DNA of 64,000 nucleotides. Origin: MGBC163016 sp964631345 (lineage in GTDB: Bacteria > Actinomycetota > Coriobacteriia > Coriobacteriales > Eggerthellaceae). The notes under the pieces are model-generated. The model was not told the DNA's origin, did not search any database, and saw nothing but the letters and a program-made list of their open reading frames with translations. Both the position numbers and the translations under genes were made by a program. Below are positions 52,759 to 59,958 of this stretch, one piece after another. How positions within the stretch are numbered: the stretch's first letter is position 1; each line of letters starts with the position of its first letter. The stretch lies in the NCBI GenBank assembly GCA_964631345.1, contig CAZVWE010000004.1:62001-126000 (forward strand). The letters are read 5' to 3'.

Positions 52759-53025
52759 TTAATTCTGTGCAGGTGGCTTTGGAGCACCTGGAGTTGCTGG
52801 CGGTTTTGGTGCGCCAGGGGCTGCTGGTGCTGCAGGAGCTCCGGGAGCTGCAGGTGCAGCGGAAGCATCAGGTGCAGCAGGTGCTAATGATGCTGGATCG
52901 ATTCCTTCAAGGCTTGTTTTGCAGAAGGGGCATTTTTTTGGAAGGAGTCCTTGTGTAACGTTGATTTTTTTGCCGCAATTAGGACATGCTGCCCCAGTAT
53001 TTGCTTCAGCAGGTCTAAAACACAT
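52759..53025 (-). CDS. Zinc-ribbon protein with Pro/Ala/Gly tail (88 aa)
   Basis: Residues 1-36 hold CPNCGKK and CPFCKT pairs; residues 45-88 are Ala/Pro repeats of GAP and AAP units ending KPPAQN. It starts MCFRPA, as does the 55276-55509 protein. AAAGGAATC precedes ATG. Probably the first gene of molybdenum module 3, since a terminator of the upstream regulator lies at 53206-53229. Function unknown; the tail is a flexible rod-like linker. Confidence 0.75.
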   Translation of the reverse strand: MCFRPAEANTGAACPNCGKKINVTQGLLPKKCPFCKTSLEGIDPASLAPAAPDASAAPAAPGAPAAPAAPGAPKPPATPGAPKPPAQN

Positions 53026-53205
53026 AAGCCGATTCCTTTCTAGAAGAGGCTCCCCAACACACCGACGCCTCTCCTCGTCGTTGTCAGCGGAGTGTGATTA
53101 TTTGCAGGATTTGTTTCTTCTCTTAAGGTTTTTGGCCAATACCTTTTAGCGATTAAAGTCTATATAGGCAAGCCTTAAAGATTCATTGACGAAAGTTACA
53201 AAAAA

Positions 53206-53229
53206 GCCTTCATTATTTGGAATGAAGGC
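53206..53229 (-). terminator. Rho-independent terminator of PucR-like gene
   Basis: On the minus strand GCCTTCATT-CCAAAT-AATGAAGGC is followed directly by TTTTTTG. It ends the regulator transcript and isolates it from module 3. Confidence 0.8.
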
Positions 53230-53259
53230 CATAGCATTGATAAGTTCCCAGGTAGAGGG

Positions 53260-54906
53260 CTATTGATCTTTTATCCGATCTTCCAATAGGATCCGTTGGT
53301 AATCCAACACTAAGCGACTTCTAAGCATTGGAGAATCAAACGAAATATCGAACCTTTCTTCAATTCTTGCAAGATGATAAAGCACGGTATTTCTGTGAAC
53401 GTGCATAAGTTTTGCTGTTTCTGTCGCATTTCTTCCATGACAGATATATACCCAAATCATTTGTGCAATTGATGTTCCTGACTTTTCATCCTCTTTAATT
53501 ATTTTGCTAAGAATTGAATCATTGAATGCAAATTCCACAAGATCGATGTCGTGGCCTTCTGTGAGAAGATAAAACTTCAACGCATGTTCAAAAGGATAAC
53601 AAGGCACATCAGCTCCATTAGTTAAAGCATCGTATTCCCTTTTTAAAGGACCCCTCAATGCATATGCAGAAAATGCCTGTCGGTACGCCTTTTCAATATC
53701 TCGGATTTTATAAAACATTTGAGATGCCCCAGCAGCTGTACCAAATGGCTTGTAAATCTTTTCATCCAAATCTTTCCAAAGAGATTGACCTGACAAACTG
53801 GATTCATTGTCAGATGTTGCATATGCAAGCACACACAAATTTCCTTTGAGCATAAATGGGTAGCAGTTACCATCATTTAGTTCTTGCGCAGCAGCCACAA
53901 TTTGTGCTCTTTTCGAGTTAGGCATATTAGCGTCAAAAGGTATGTATATTAAACGAAAGCGTCGGGCATCAAAAGCTGCTGTTTTTGCCAATTGTGTTTC
54001 TACATATTCTTCTGTCATCGATTCGCCATTGATAAGGCCGACAAACACACGATGCCAAGGCGCTTCAAGATTAACTGTAGTCTTCCAAAAGTCATTGCAT
54101 ATCATCACAACGCGTTTCATGAACTTCAAAAACAGATCATGCAACAGATCAACTGAACCCAATGCACAAACCATAGTCACATGAAATAGATAGGATCCTT
54201 CTATATAGACCGGATAGTGAAACGCAGTGTATGGATGTCTATCATCAGATCCTGCTACAACCAGTTGGCTATGCGCCTGAGATACCGGCAGAATATTTTT
54301 TTCTATATAGGTAATCTCATCAGCATCATAGCAGCCGTTTTGCACCAAGTTTTGATATATGAGCGCATCAGCTGGAGGCTCTATACCACGGGAATACGCA
54401 ATCAGGTTATGCCCGGTATCTGTGATGCTGATGAAATTATCAAGCATAGATTCGCTTACAGTAATGATGCGATCAAGTTTACCCCGCGAATATACAACGC
54501 GATCCATCTCATTTTCCCAAATAAGATTAGACATAAAAAGAGCTCTGAGCAAAGTGTCGTAACGTGCAAAACGCTCTTGCTGTCTAAGCAAGATCAAATG
54601 ATTTCCAAGATTTCTTTCCTTGACCCATTTTGGAATTGTGTCATCAGGTACTAGGGCTATACAAAACAAGTTAGGTGATTTTTCAAAAAAGGTTACAGCA
54701 TGCTCAACCCTGCATAGTATTAATGTGTCTGAATTGTATCCATTAGGTTCTATATTGTCCTCATCATAAATGGTTTCAAACCATTTGAATCTACGAGTAC
54801 AAATACGTGGACGATGGAGAATTTCATAATTACGTAAGGCATCAAGCAACATTGCATAGCTTACTTCACCAAACCTGTGGTTAAGACCGATCGCAGGCTC
54901 ATGCAT
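53260..54906 (-). CDS. PucR/CdaR-like helix-turn-helix regulator
   Basis: A 548-residue regulator. The last about 60 residues are the PucR C-terminal HTH: HGRNATETAKLMHVHRNTVLYHLARIEERF, typical of PucR/CdaR families. A GGDEF-like middle (RFRLIYIPFDANM) precedes it and the N-terminal 400 residues are unrecognised ligand-sensing sequence. GGGAGGGG precedes ATG. It lies between two groups of small zinc-ribbon genes and upstream of module 3, which it probably controls in response to substrate. Confidence 0.85.
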   Translation of the reverse strand: MHEPAIGLNHRFGEVSYAMLLDALRNYEILHRPRICTRRFKWFETIYDEDNIEPNGYNSDTLILCRVEHAVTFFEKSPNLFCIALVPDDTIPKWVKERNLGNHLILLRQQERFARYDTLLRALFMSNLIWENEMDRVVYSRGKLDRIITVSESMLDNFISITDTGHNLIAYSRGIEPPADALIYQNLVQNGCYDADEITYIEKNILPVSQAHSQLVVAGSDDRHPYTAFHYPVYIEGSYLFHVTMVCALGSVDLLHDLFLKFMKRVVMICNDFWKTTVNLEAPWHRVFVGLINGESMTEEYVETQLAKTAAFDARRFRLIYIPFDANMPNSKRAQIVAAAQELNDGNCYPFMLKGNLCVLAYATSDNESSLSGQSLWKDLDEKIYKPFGTAAGASQMFYKIRDIEKAYRQAFSAYALRGPLKREYDALTNGADVPCYPFEHALKFYLLTEGHDIDLVEFAFNDSILSKIIKEDEKSGTSIAQMIWVYICHGRNATETAKLMHVHRNTVLYHLARIEERFDISFDSPMLRSRLVLDYQRILLEDRIKDQ

Positions 54907-54983
54907 TCTTACCCCTCCCCTTGAGGTATTTTTAAGAACAATAGCACAAGCGAGGAAACGAATGAAATATGTGGGATTTTCTA

Positions 54984-55166
54984 TTATTTACTCTTAGGAG
55001 ATGTTGGGGGTGTGGGTTCAGGTTTTACTGCAACAAGTTTTTTGCATCCACAATTAGGACAACCCGCAGTTCCAGCAGGTACATCAGCTCCGCAATCTGC
55101 ACAAACATACTTTAGTCTTACAGAGTACATTCCGCATTTATTGCAATGTGTGCATGGATAACACAT
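54984..55166 (-). CDS. Small Cys-rich zinc-ribbon protein (60 aa)
   Basis: A 60-residue protein: CYPCTHCNKCG, CADCG and CPNCGC, eight or more cysteines, then a Pro/Lys/Ser tail. AAGGCGG lies upstream of ATG. The first block resembles the 58-residue protein at 32950-33126. It sits 77 nt before the PucR-like gene on the same strand. Function unknown. Confidence 0.75.
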   Translation of the reverse strand: MCYPCTHCNKCGMYSVRLKYVCADCGADVPAGTAGCPNCGCKKLVAVKPEPTPPTSPKSK

Positions 55167-55181
55167 AGACCCGCCTTAATG

Positions 55182-55226
55182 TGAACTTAATAAAAACAAA
55201 CTTAATAAATGGGAACTTAATAAAAG
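55182..55226 (-). repeat. Three tandem 15-bp AACTTAATAAA repeats
   Basis: AACTTAATAAA recurs at 55184, 55199 and 55214, exactly 15 bp apart, directly upstream of the ribosome-binding site of the 60-residue zinc ribbon. Possible operator array or promoter spacer. Confidence 0.8.
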
Positions 55227-55228
55227 AT

Positions 55229-55255
55229 AAGACCCCCAAATTAACAGGGGGTCTT
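55229..55255 (-). terminator. Rho-independent terminator
   Basis: AAGACCCCC and GGGGGTCTT are perfect 9-bp complements; on the minus strand ATCTTTTATT follows. It ends the 55276-55509 transcript. Confidence 0.8.
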
Positions 55256-55275
55256 TCAAGCATCTAGCTCACGGA

Positions 55276-55509
55276 TTATTGACCGGGAGCTTTCGGTGCG
55301 CTTGGGGTACCTGGTGCGCCTGGAGCAGCTGGAGCACCTGGGGCACCTGGAGCTGCTGGTGCGCCTGGGGCACCTGGGGCGCCTGGTGTTGCAGGTGCTG
55401 CAGGAAGATCAGCACCACATTCTTTACACTTAGTTTCATTTACATCATTTTTTGCACCACATTCTGGGCACGTCTTGTCAGCCTCGATAGCTGCCGGTCT
55501 AAAACACAT
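55276..55509 (-). CDS. Zinc-ribbon protein with collagen-like GAP repeats (77 aa)
   Basis: A 77-residue protein that starts MCFRPA like the 52759-53025 protein. Residues about 13-36 contain CPECGAK and CKECGAD pairs; the rest is a near-perfect run of Gly-Ala-Pro and Ala-Ala-Pro triplets ending KAPGQ. AAAGGATGG precedes the ATG at 55509. The DNA of the tail is itself repetitive, so length could vary by slippage. Own terminator follows. Function unknown. Confidence 0.75.
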   Translation of the reverse strand: MCFRPAAIEADKTCPECGAKNDVNETKCKECGADLPAAPATPGAPGAPGAPAAPGAPGAPAAPGAPGTPSAPKAPGQ

Positions 55510-55518
55510 TGGAGCCAT

Positions 55519-55853
55519 CCTTTCCTTACTTAATGAAGCTTCTCTTGAACTTCCGGCAACTATTAAACAAACAAAGGGCTTATATTGAATCGCCTGATTG
55601 TTGCTAAATCCGCCTAACCGTCTAATACGTCATGGCTGATTCTTCTCAGACTTTTTAGTATGAATCGATACTTTTCTCAAGCTAGAGCATAGGATTTGGT
55701 ACGACGGTATGTTTATGGTTAATACCGCACAGGTGATGTATTAACTAGGCAATTTACTAACCACGTGATGTATTAGACAGGCGATGTACTAACCAGGTGA
55801 TGTATTAAATTAAAATATTTCTGTACCTAAATACATAATTTCAGGAGACAAAG
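55519..55853. other. Intergenic region with five tandem 16-bp repeats
   Basis: The gap between the zinc-ribbon gene and the methyltransferase holds divergent promoters. Its 3' part (55731-55810) is a tandem array listed separately. No known riboswitch was recognised here. Confidence 0.5.
55731..55810 (+). repeat. Five tandem copies of a 16-bp repeat
   Basis: Consensus AGGYGATGTAYTAACC occurs in register at 55731, 55747, 55763, 55779 and 55795, with a few substitutions in copies 2, 3 and 5. The array ends 43 nt before the start of the methyltransferase gene. Confidence 0.9.
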
Positions 55854-56750
55854 ATGAACGCTTCGACACCACACATAAGCCTTACAGATATTCTTTCGGG
55901 ACGTGCGATCCTTCTAGAAGATGGCGGTATGGGAACCATGGTTCAGCAAACCGGTCTTTTAAACCCAGGAGATGCACCTGAGCTTTTAAATCTCAAGGCA
56001 CCAGAGGCGGTAACGGCAATACATCGCGCATATGTAGATTCAGGTTCCATGATGGTCACCGCAAACACATTTGGTGCCAGCGCTTTAAAGCTTTCAAAAA
56101 TTAAAGCGCCCGAATATAAAAACGATTTAACTGTAGAGAATATTTTCGATATTGCGATCGCTTGTGCCCGTGCTGCAAACCCTAACTTTATTGCTGCAAG
56201 CATAGGTCCATTAGGAGAACTTTTAGAGCCTTATGGCGATTTGGAACATGAAGAGGCATACGATCTTTTTGCACAACAAATTAAAGCTGCGAGTAAAGCT
56301 GGATGCGACATTATTGCAGTAGAGACGATGTCTGATATTGAAGAAGCACAACTTGCCATAAAGGCTGCACGAGAGTTTTCAGATATTCCAGTATTTGCAA
56401 CAATGTCTTTTACCGCATCAGGACATACCATAATGGGAACAACTCCAAAGGATGCGGCTTTAGCGCTTGCCAGCTTTGGAGCGGACGCTGTAGGACTTAA
56501 CTGTTCAGTTGGGCCAATTGAAGCTGCAACATTTGCAGCTGAGATGAAAGCAGCAGTAGATCTTCCAATTATCGTTAAACCAAACGCAGGGCTTCCGCAT
56601 ATCGAAAACAACAAAACTTACTACGATGTAACAGATGAAGATTTTGCAGAAGCTATGCGTATATCCCTTGATAACGGTGCAACTATCATCGGTGGATGCT
56701 GTGGCACCACCCCGGAATATATTGAAAAACTAAAACGACTCATAGGATAA
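55854..56750 (+). CDS. Homocysteine S-methyltransferase family protein
   Basis: A 298-residue betaine/S-methylmethionine-type homocysteine methyltransferase domain. DGGMGTMVQQTGL, VTANTFGAS, GLNCSVGP and the zinc-binding GGCCGTTPEYI (Cys282/Cys283) are present, the metal triad completed by the Cys in GLNC. It would make methionine from homocysteine and a methyl donor not defined by the sequence. AGGAGAC lies upstream of ATG. It stands alone, between a tandem repeat array and a hairpin terminator. Confidence 0.92.
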   Translation: MNASTPHISLTDILSGRAILLEDGGMGTMVQQTGLLNPGDAPELLNLKAPEAVTAIHRAYVDSGSMMVTANTFGASALKLSKIKAPEYKNDLTVENIFDIAIACARAANPNFIAASIGPLGELLEPYGDLEHEEAYDLFAQQIKAASKAGCDIIAVETMSDIEEAQLAIKAAREFSDIPVFATMSFTASGHTIMGTTPKDAALALASFGADAVGLNCSVGPIEAATFAAEMKAAVDLPIIVKPNAGLPHIENNKTYYDVTDEDFAEAMRISLDNGATIIGGCCGTTPEYIEKLKRLIG

Positions 56751-56753
56751 TAA

Positions 56754-56787
56754 ACAACCCCTGACCTCGCTAAAAGTCAGAGGTTGT
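56754..56787. terminator. 12-bp hairpin between convergent genes
   Basis: ACAACCCCTGAC and GTCAGAGGTTGT pair with one mismatch over a 10-nt loop, 3 nt after the methyltransferase stop. Bidirectional role likely. Confidence 0.6.
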
Positions 56788-56844
56788 CGCTAACTATGAT
56801 GCTGTGTTTCGCATTAATATTTACGCAAAAACTTCAACAGTAGA

Positions 56845-57933
56845 CTAACGTTGCACGGTGTCATTTTTCTTGTCTCTCGCAAGCATGATGACTGCAATTA
56901 TGACAGCCCCTGCCGCCAACACAGCAAGTGTGATCGCAATACCTAGAAGCGATGAGTCGCCTGTTTGTACCAAGTTTGACCCTTGCCGTATGCCTGAACG
57001 ATATGCTTCTGACAACGCAATCGCTTCAGCTTTTCCTGCAGTATCGTTGAGCATTTCATCTGTTACATCAAGAGTGCCGTTATCCGCATCACTTCCGATA
57101 GAACCGCCTCCTGGAAGCGTAACTGTTGGATCATCCTTATCTATCGTTGAGTCACCCGGAAGTGTAGTAGGTGGAGTTGTGTCAGTCGGCACTTCAATTT
57201 CACTTGGCAAATTAGTAAGCTCAGGTGTATATAAGACATTGATTACATTGTTGTCTGGGTTAAGTCCAACACGTATTTCTGCAGGATATGTATCGATGAC
57301 ATACATATCATCTAATTCATATTCGTATGCATCGCCTTGAACTAATAAGTCAAATCTTTGATTATCGAAGGTTTGAGAACCCATCTTGATAAAATCAACA
57401 TCATCAGTTGCAAGTGCATCGCCCCAATTGTCAGCAGTCAGATCAGCACCTGTCATCACATAATAGTTAACTGTATATTCATTATTCCAAAGACGAAAAT
57501 AGAAAAGTTCGATTACATTGTCTTCAGGATTGGTACTAACCGTTAATTTAGCCGGCCAAGCATCAAAAAACACATACCCTGGAATATTAACTACGTAATC
57601 CCATGTATCTAAAACTTGACCTTCCTGCATATCATGTAGCGTACCGCTTCCCATAAAACGCCGCCCATTTTCATCAGCGGGAACATCCGGGTCTTCGTAA
57701 GACACAATCTCATAATAATTAAGCGTCACCGTGCAATCACCAGCTGGAGCGTTAATCTCTTCTGGTGTCTCTTCGACAACATAAGGATCATCGGCCATAT
57801 TTATTGCATTTGCGTAAGCTACAGGAGGTATAGCCATACTGAGTGCAAAAAATATTGAGAACGCTATAAGCGATGCTTTTTTAAAGACTCCTGCGTCTTC
57901 TTTGAAATGATTCAAATTATTTAAGACAGACAT
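56845..57933 (-). CDS. Secreted MucBP-like surface protein with LVQTG anchor
   Basis: A 362-residue exported protein. The signal peptide is about residues 15-42 (hydrophobic core, cleavage near AYANA). Two related beta-rich repeats (TVTLNYYEIV...PGYVFF and YTVNYYVMTG...DTYPAEIRVG) resemble MucBP-type modules. A Thr/Pro/Asp-rich stalk follows, then LVQTGD, a hydrophobic helix and a basic KKNDTVQR tail. This is a sortase-type anchor with Val in place of the usual Pro of LPxTG. GAGGGG precedes ATG. It probably binds host or neighbour glycans; no sortase gene is in the window. Confidence 0.82.
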   Translation of the reverse strand: MSVLNNLNHFKEDAGVFKKASLIAFSIFFALSMAIPPVAYANAINMADDPYVVEETPEEINAPAGDCTVTLNYYEIVSYEDPDVPADENGRRFMGSGTLHDMQEGQVLDTWDYVVNIPGYVFFDAWPAKLTVSTNPEDNVIELFYFRLWNNEYTVNYYVMTGADLTADNWGDALATDDVDFIKMGSQTFDNQRFDLLVQGDAYEYELDDMYVIDTYPAEIRVGLNPDNNVINVLYTPELTNLPSEIEVPTDTTPPTTLPGDSTIDKDDPTVTLPGGGSIGSDADNGTLDVTDEMLNDTAGKAEAIALSEAYRSGIRQGSNLVQTGDSSLLGIAITLAVLAAGAVIIAVIMLARDKKNDTVQR

Positions 57934-58070
57934 ATAAAATCAGCCCCTCTCAACCAACTATTTAAACGACATACTAGTTAGTTAGAGGGGCATCTATTAT
58001 GTGCATGATCTATATGAAATCATGCTAGTTCTAAATTGTTTATCGCTAGATACTTTTGCCTTTGAAACTA

Positions 58071-59534
58071 TTACCTTTTCTTAGCTTCATTGATTGCAGC
58101 TCGCTCTTCGTCTTCTAGCTTTTCTTCATGAACATCAGTTGCACGTTTATCATGCTTTGCATTTGCTATCGCCAAAATCGATCCGGTAAGAGCAAACAAA
58201 GCGATTGCGTTAGGCAATACCATCAACTGGTTAAACATGTCAGCGAGTTCCCAAACTAAATCATTTGAAAGAAGTGAACCCATAAAGATGAATATAAGCG
58301 CAATTATCATAAATGGGATAACGCCCTTTTTACCAAACAACCATTCTACATTAAGCTTCGCAAAAAGGTTCCATGAAAGAATGGTGGAAAACGCAAAGAA
58401 CAACAAGCATATAGCTACGAACCAAGCTCCGAAATTCTCACCAAAGAACTGGCCAAATGCAAGCTGCGCAATGTTTGTCTTAGTAATCGCGCCTGCTGTA
58501 AGAGTTGCATAATCCCCTGTTGCAAGTACTCCATCTCCAACATACATTGTTGAGATAACAACAAGAGCTGTCATGGTAACCACAATAATAGTATCGATAA
58601 ACACACCTATCATAGCTACAACACCCTGCTCATGAGGATTACGTACCTCTGCGAGCGCATGTGCGTGTGGTGTTGACCCCATACCAGCCTCATTTGAAAA
58701 CAGACCACGCTTCGCACCTTGAGTCACTGCTGCCAAAATACCAAACGTAGCACCACCAACAGCTGCATTTGGATTAAATGCGCATTCAAAAATCAATGCA
58801 AATGTTGCAGGAATAGCTTGAGCATTCATGATGAGAAGGATAAGAGAGCCCACAACATACAATACGGCCATAATTGGGACAATCTTTTCTGTAACGGAAG
58901 CAAGACGAGAAACGCCACCAAGAAAAACAATTCCAGCAAGAACAACAACGACGATACCCACCGCCCATGTTGGAATACCAAATGCATTATTCATGGTTTC
59001 AGCTATTGAATTTGATTGCACCATGCATCCCATAAATCCAAGAGCCAAAATGATAGCAACAGCAAAGAATCCTGCTAAGAATTTTCCACCCGCACCTTTA
59101 AATGCCGTTGTGATGTAATAGACAGGACCGCCATGAACCGCGCCATCTTCATCAACCACACGTGTTTTTTGCGCCATTACTGCTTCACAATAATTAGTTG
59201 CCATGCCTAAAAGGGCAATGACCCACATCCAGAAAATGGCTCCAGGGCCACCAATTATGATTGCCCCACATGCACCAACAATATTGCCAGTACCAACTTG
59301 CGCAGCAACAGCAGTCGCCAAAGCCTGGAAAGATGTCATTGCTCCGCCCTGATTTCCGCCGCGCAAGGAGAAATCGCCAAACATTCTGCGCCAGCCTTCA
59401 CCGAAGCAACGGAACTGGATGAACTTTGTTCTTATTGAGAACCAAAGACCCATGCCAAGCAAAAGAATGATTAATACGTAATTTGATAGGTAATTATTTA
59501 TTGTGGTAACAATGCCAAGTAATACCTCTTCCAC
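58071..59534 (-). CDS. AGCS-family sodium:amino-acid symporter
   Basis: A 487-residue sodium:alanine symporter family protein. FQALATAVAAQVGTGNIVGACGAI, GGPGAIFWMWVIALLGMATNYCEA and GAKRGLFSNEAGMGSTPHAHA are diagnostic. The start is GTG at 59534 with GGAGAGGG upstream. A glycine riboswitch lies in the 5' leader, so the carrier most likely imports or exports glycine and is regulated by intracellular glycine. The acidic/Lys-rich C-terminal tail is cytoplasmic. Confidence 0.95.
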   Translation of the reverse strand: MEEVLLGIVTTINNYLSNYVLIILLLGMGLWFSIRTKFIQFRCFGEGWRRMFGDFSLRGGNQGGAMTSFQALATAVAAQVGTGNIVGACGAIIIGGPGAIFWMWVIALLGMATNYCEAVMAQKTRVVDEDGAVHGGPVYYITTAFKGAGGKFLAGFFAVAIILALGFMGCMVQSNSIAETMNNAFGIPTWAVGIVVVVLAGIVFLGGVSRLASVTEKIVPIMAVLYVVGSLILLIMNAQAIPATFALIFECAFNPNAAVGGATFGILAAVTQGAKRGLFSNEAGMGSTPHAHALAEVRNPHEQGVVAMIGVFIDTIIVVTMTALVVISTMYVGDGVLATGDYATLTAGAITKTNIAQLAFGQFFGENFGAWFVAICLLFFAFSTILSWNLFAKLNVEWLFGKKGVIPFMIIALIFIFMGSLLSNDLVWELADMFNQLMVLPNAIALFALTGSILAIANAKHDKRATDVHEEKLEDEERAAINEAKKR

Positions 59535-59602
59535 ACCCTCTCCGTTCTCTCACGTTTATTCGAAAGAAAACTCAGGAGAGCCCACACAGGAGAAAAGGAT
59601 TA

Positions 59603-59697
59603 CGCTCTGTCCGTTTGCCTGAGAGATTCAACGTCACAGAAATATTCTATGCGTCTTGCACCTTCGGCACTCATTTAAGAGTTCTCCAGAGTTTTCT
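59603..59697 (-). ncRNA. Glycine riboswitch (single aptamer)
   Basis: Read on the minus strand: CTCTGGAGA, then GTGCCGAAGGTGCAAGACG, and TCTCTCAGGCAAACGGACAG are the strictly conserved parts of a gcvT-type glycine aptamer. One aptamer is visible; a tandem partner is not. GAAAACTCAGGAG (59566-59578, plus strand) could pair with the P1 5' strand as an expression platform, a proposal not proof. Confidence 0.9.
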
Positions 59698-59700
59698 CGA

Positions 59701-59733
59701 CTTTCGGTCTGTTGATTATCAACATTCCGAAAG
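59701..59733 (-). other. Strong hairpin just 5' of the riboswitch
   Basis: CTTTCGG/CCGAAAG encloses GTTGAT-T-ATCAAC, giving 7 plus 6 base pairs. It may be an operator or a 5' leader structure of the symporter transcript. Confidence 0.5.
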
Positions 59734-59834
59734 CGTCATCAAAATGCGTGACAATTATGCGCGTGCTATAGATTTATGACAAGTGATTTTGGGCGAAAGG
59801 TAGCATCGCATAAGCTTTGCTTAAAAAGGCGATT

Positions 59835-59860
59835 CGTTTGCTACATTACTGTAGCAAACG
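59835..59860. other. Perfect 10-bp hairpin
   Basis: CGTTTGCTAC and GTAGCAAACG pair over a 6-nt loop in the gap between the arginine operon and the AGCS leader. Confidence 0.5.
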
Positions 59861-59902
59861 CCCGACAAGTTAAATCATGGCAAATCTTTTATAAATGCAA
59901 AA

Positions 59903-59926
59903 GAGGGCATCCAGAAGGATGCCCTC
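59903..59926 (-). terminator. Terminator of the arginine deiminase operon
   Basis: GAGGGCATCC-TTCT-GGATGCCCTC is a perfect 10-bp stem and on the minus strand is followed by TTTTGCATTT. It closes the YfcC-arcC-argF-arcA transcript. Confidence 0.8.
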
Positions 59927-59958
59927 TTCAATCCGTATTGATCAGCTTGACAGAAATA

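Noticed and set aside
52599..52958. A 119-codon plus-strand frame
   Set aside because: It runs antisense across two small zinc-ribbon genes that have good ribosome-binding sites and CxxC pairs; its own sequence is repetitive Leu/Gln/Arg from the GAP-coding DNA.
52759..53025. Ala/Pro-coding repetitive DNA as a possible CRISPR or minisatellite
   Set aside because: The repeats follow codon triplets of a protein tail with CxxC pairs and a ribosome-binding site; no spacer pattern exists.
55731..55810. Tandem 16-bp array as a CRISPR array
   Set aside because: The units abut directly with no unique spacers and no cas genes are present in the window.
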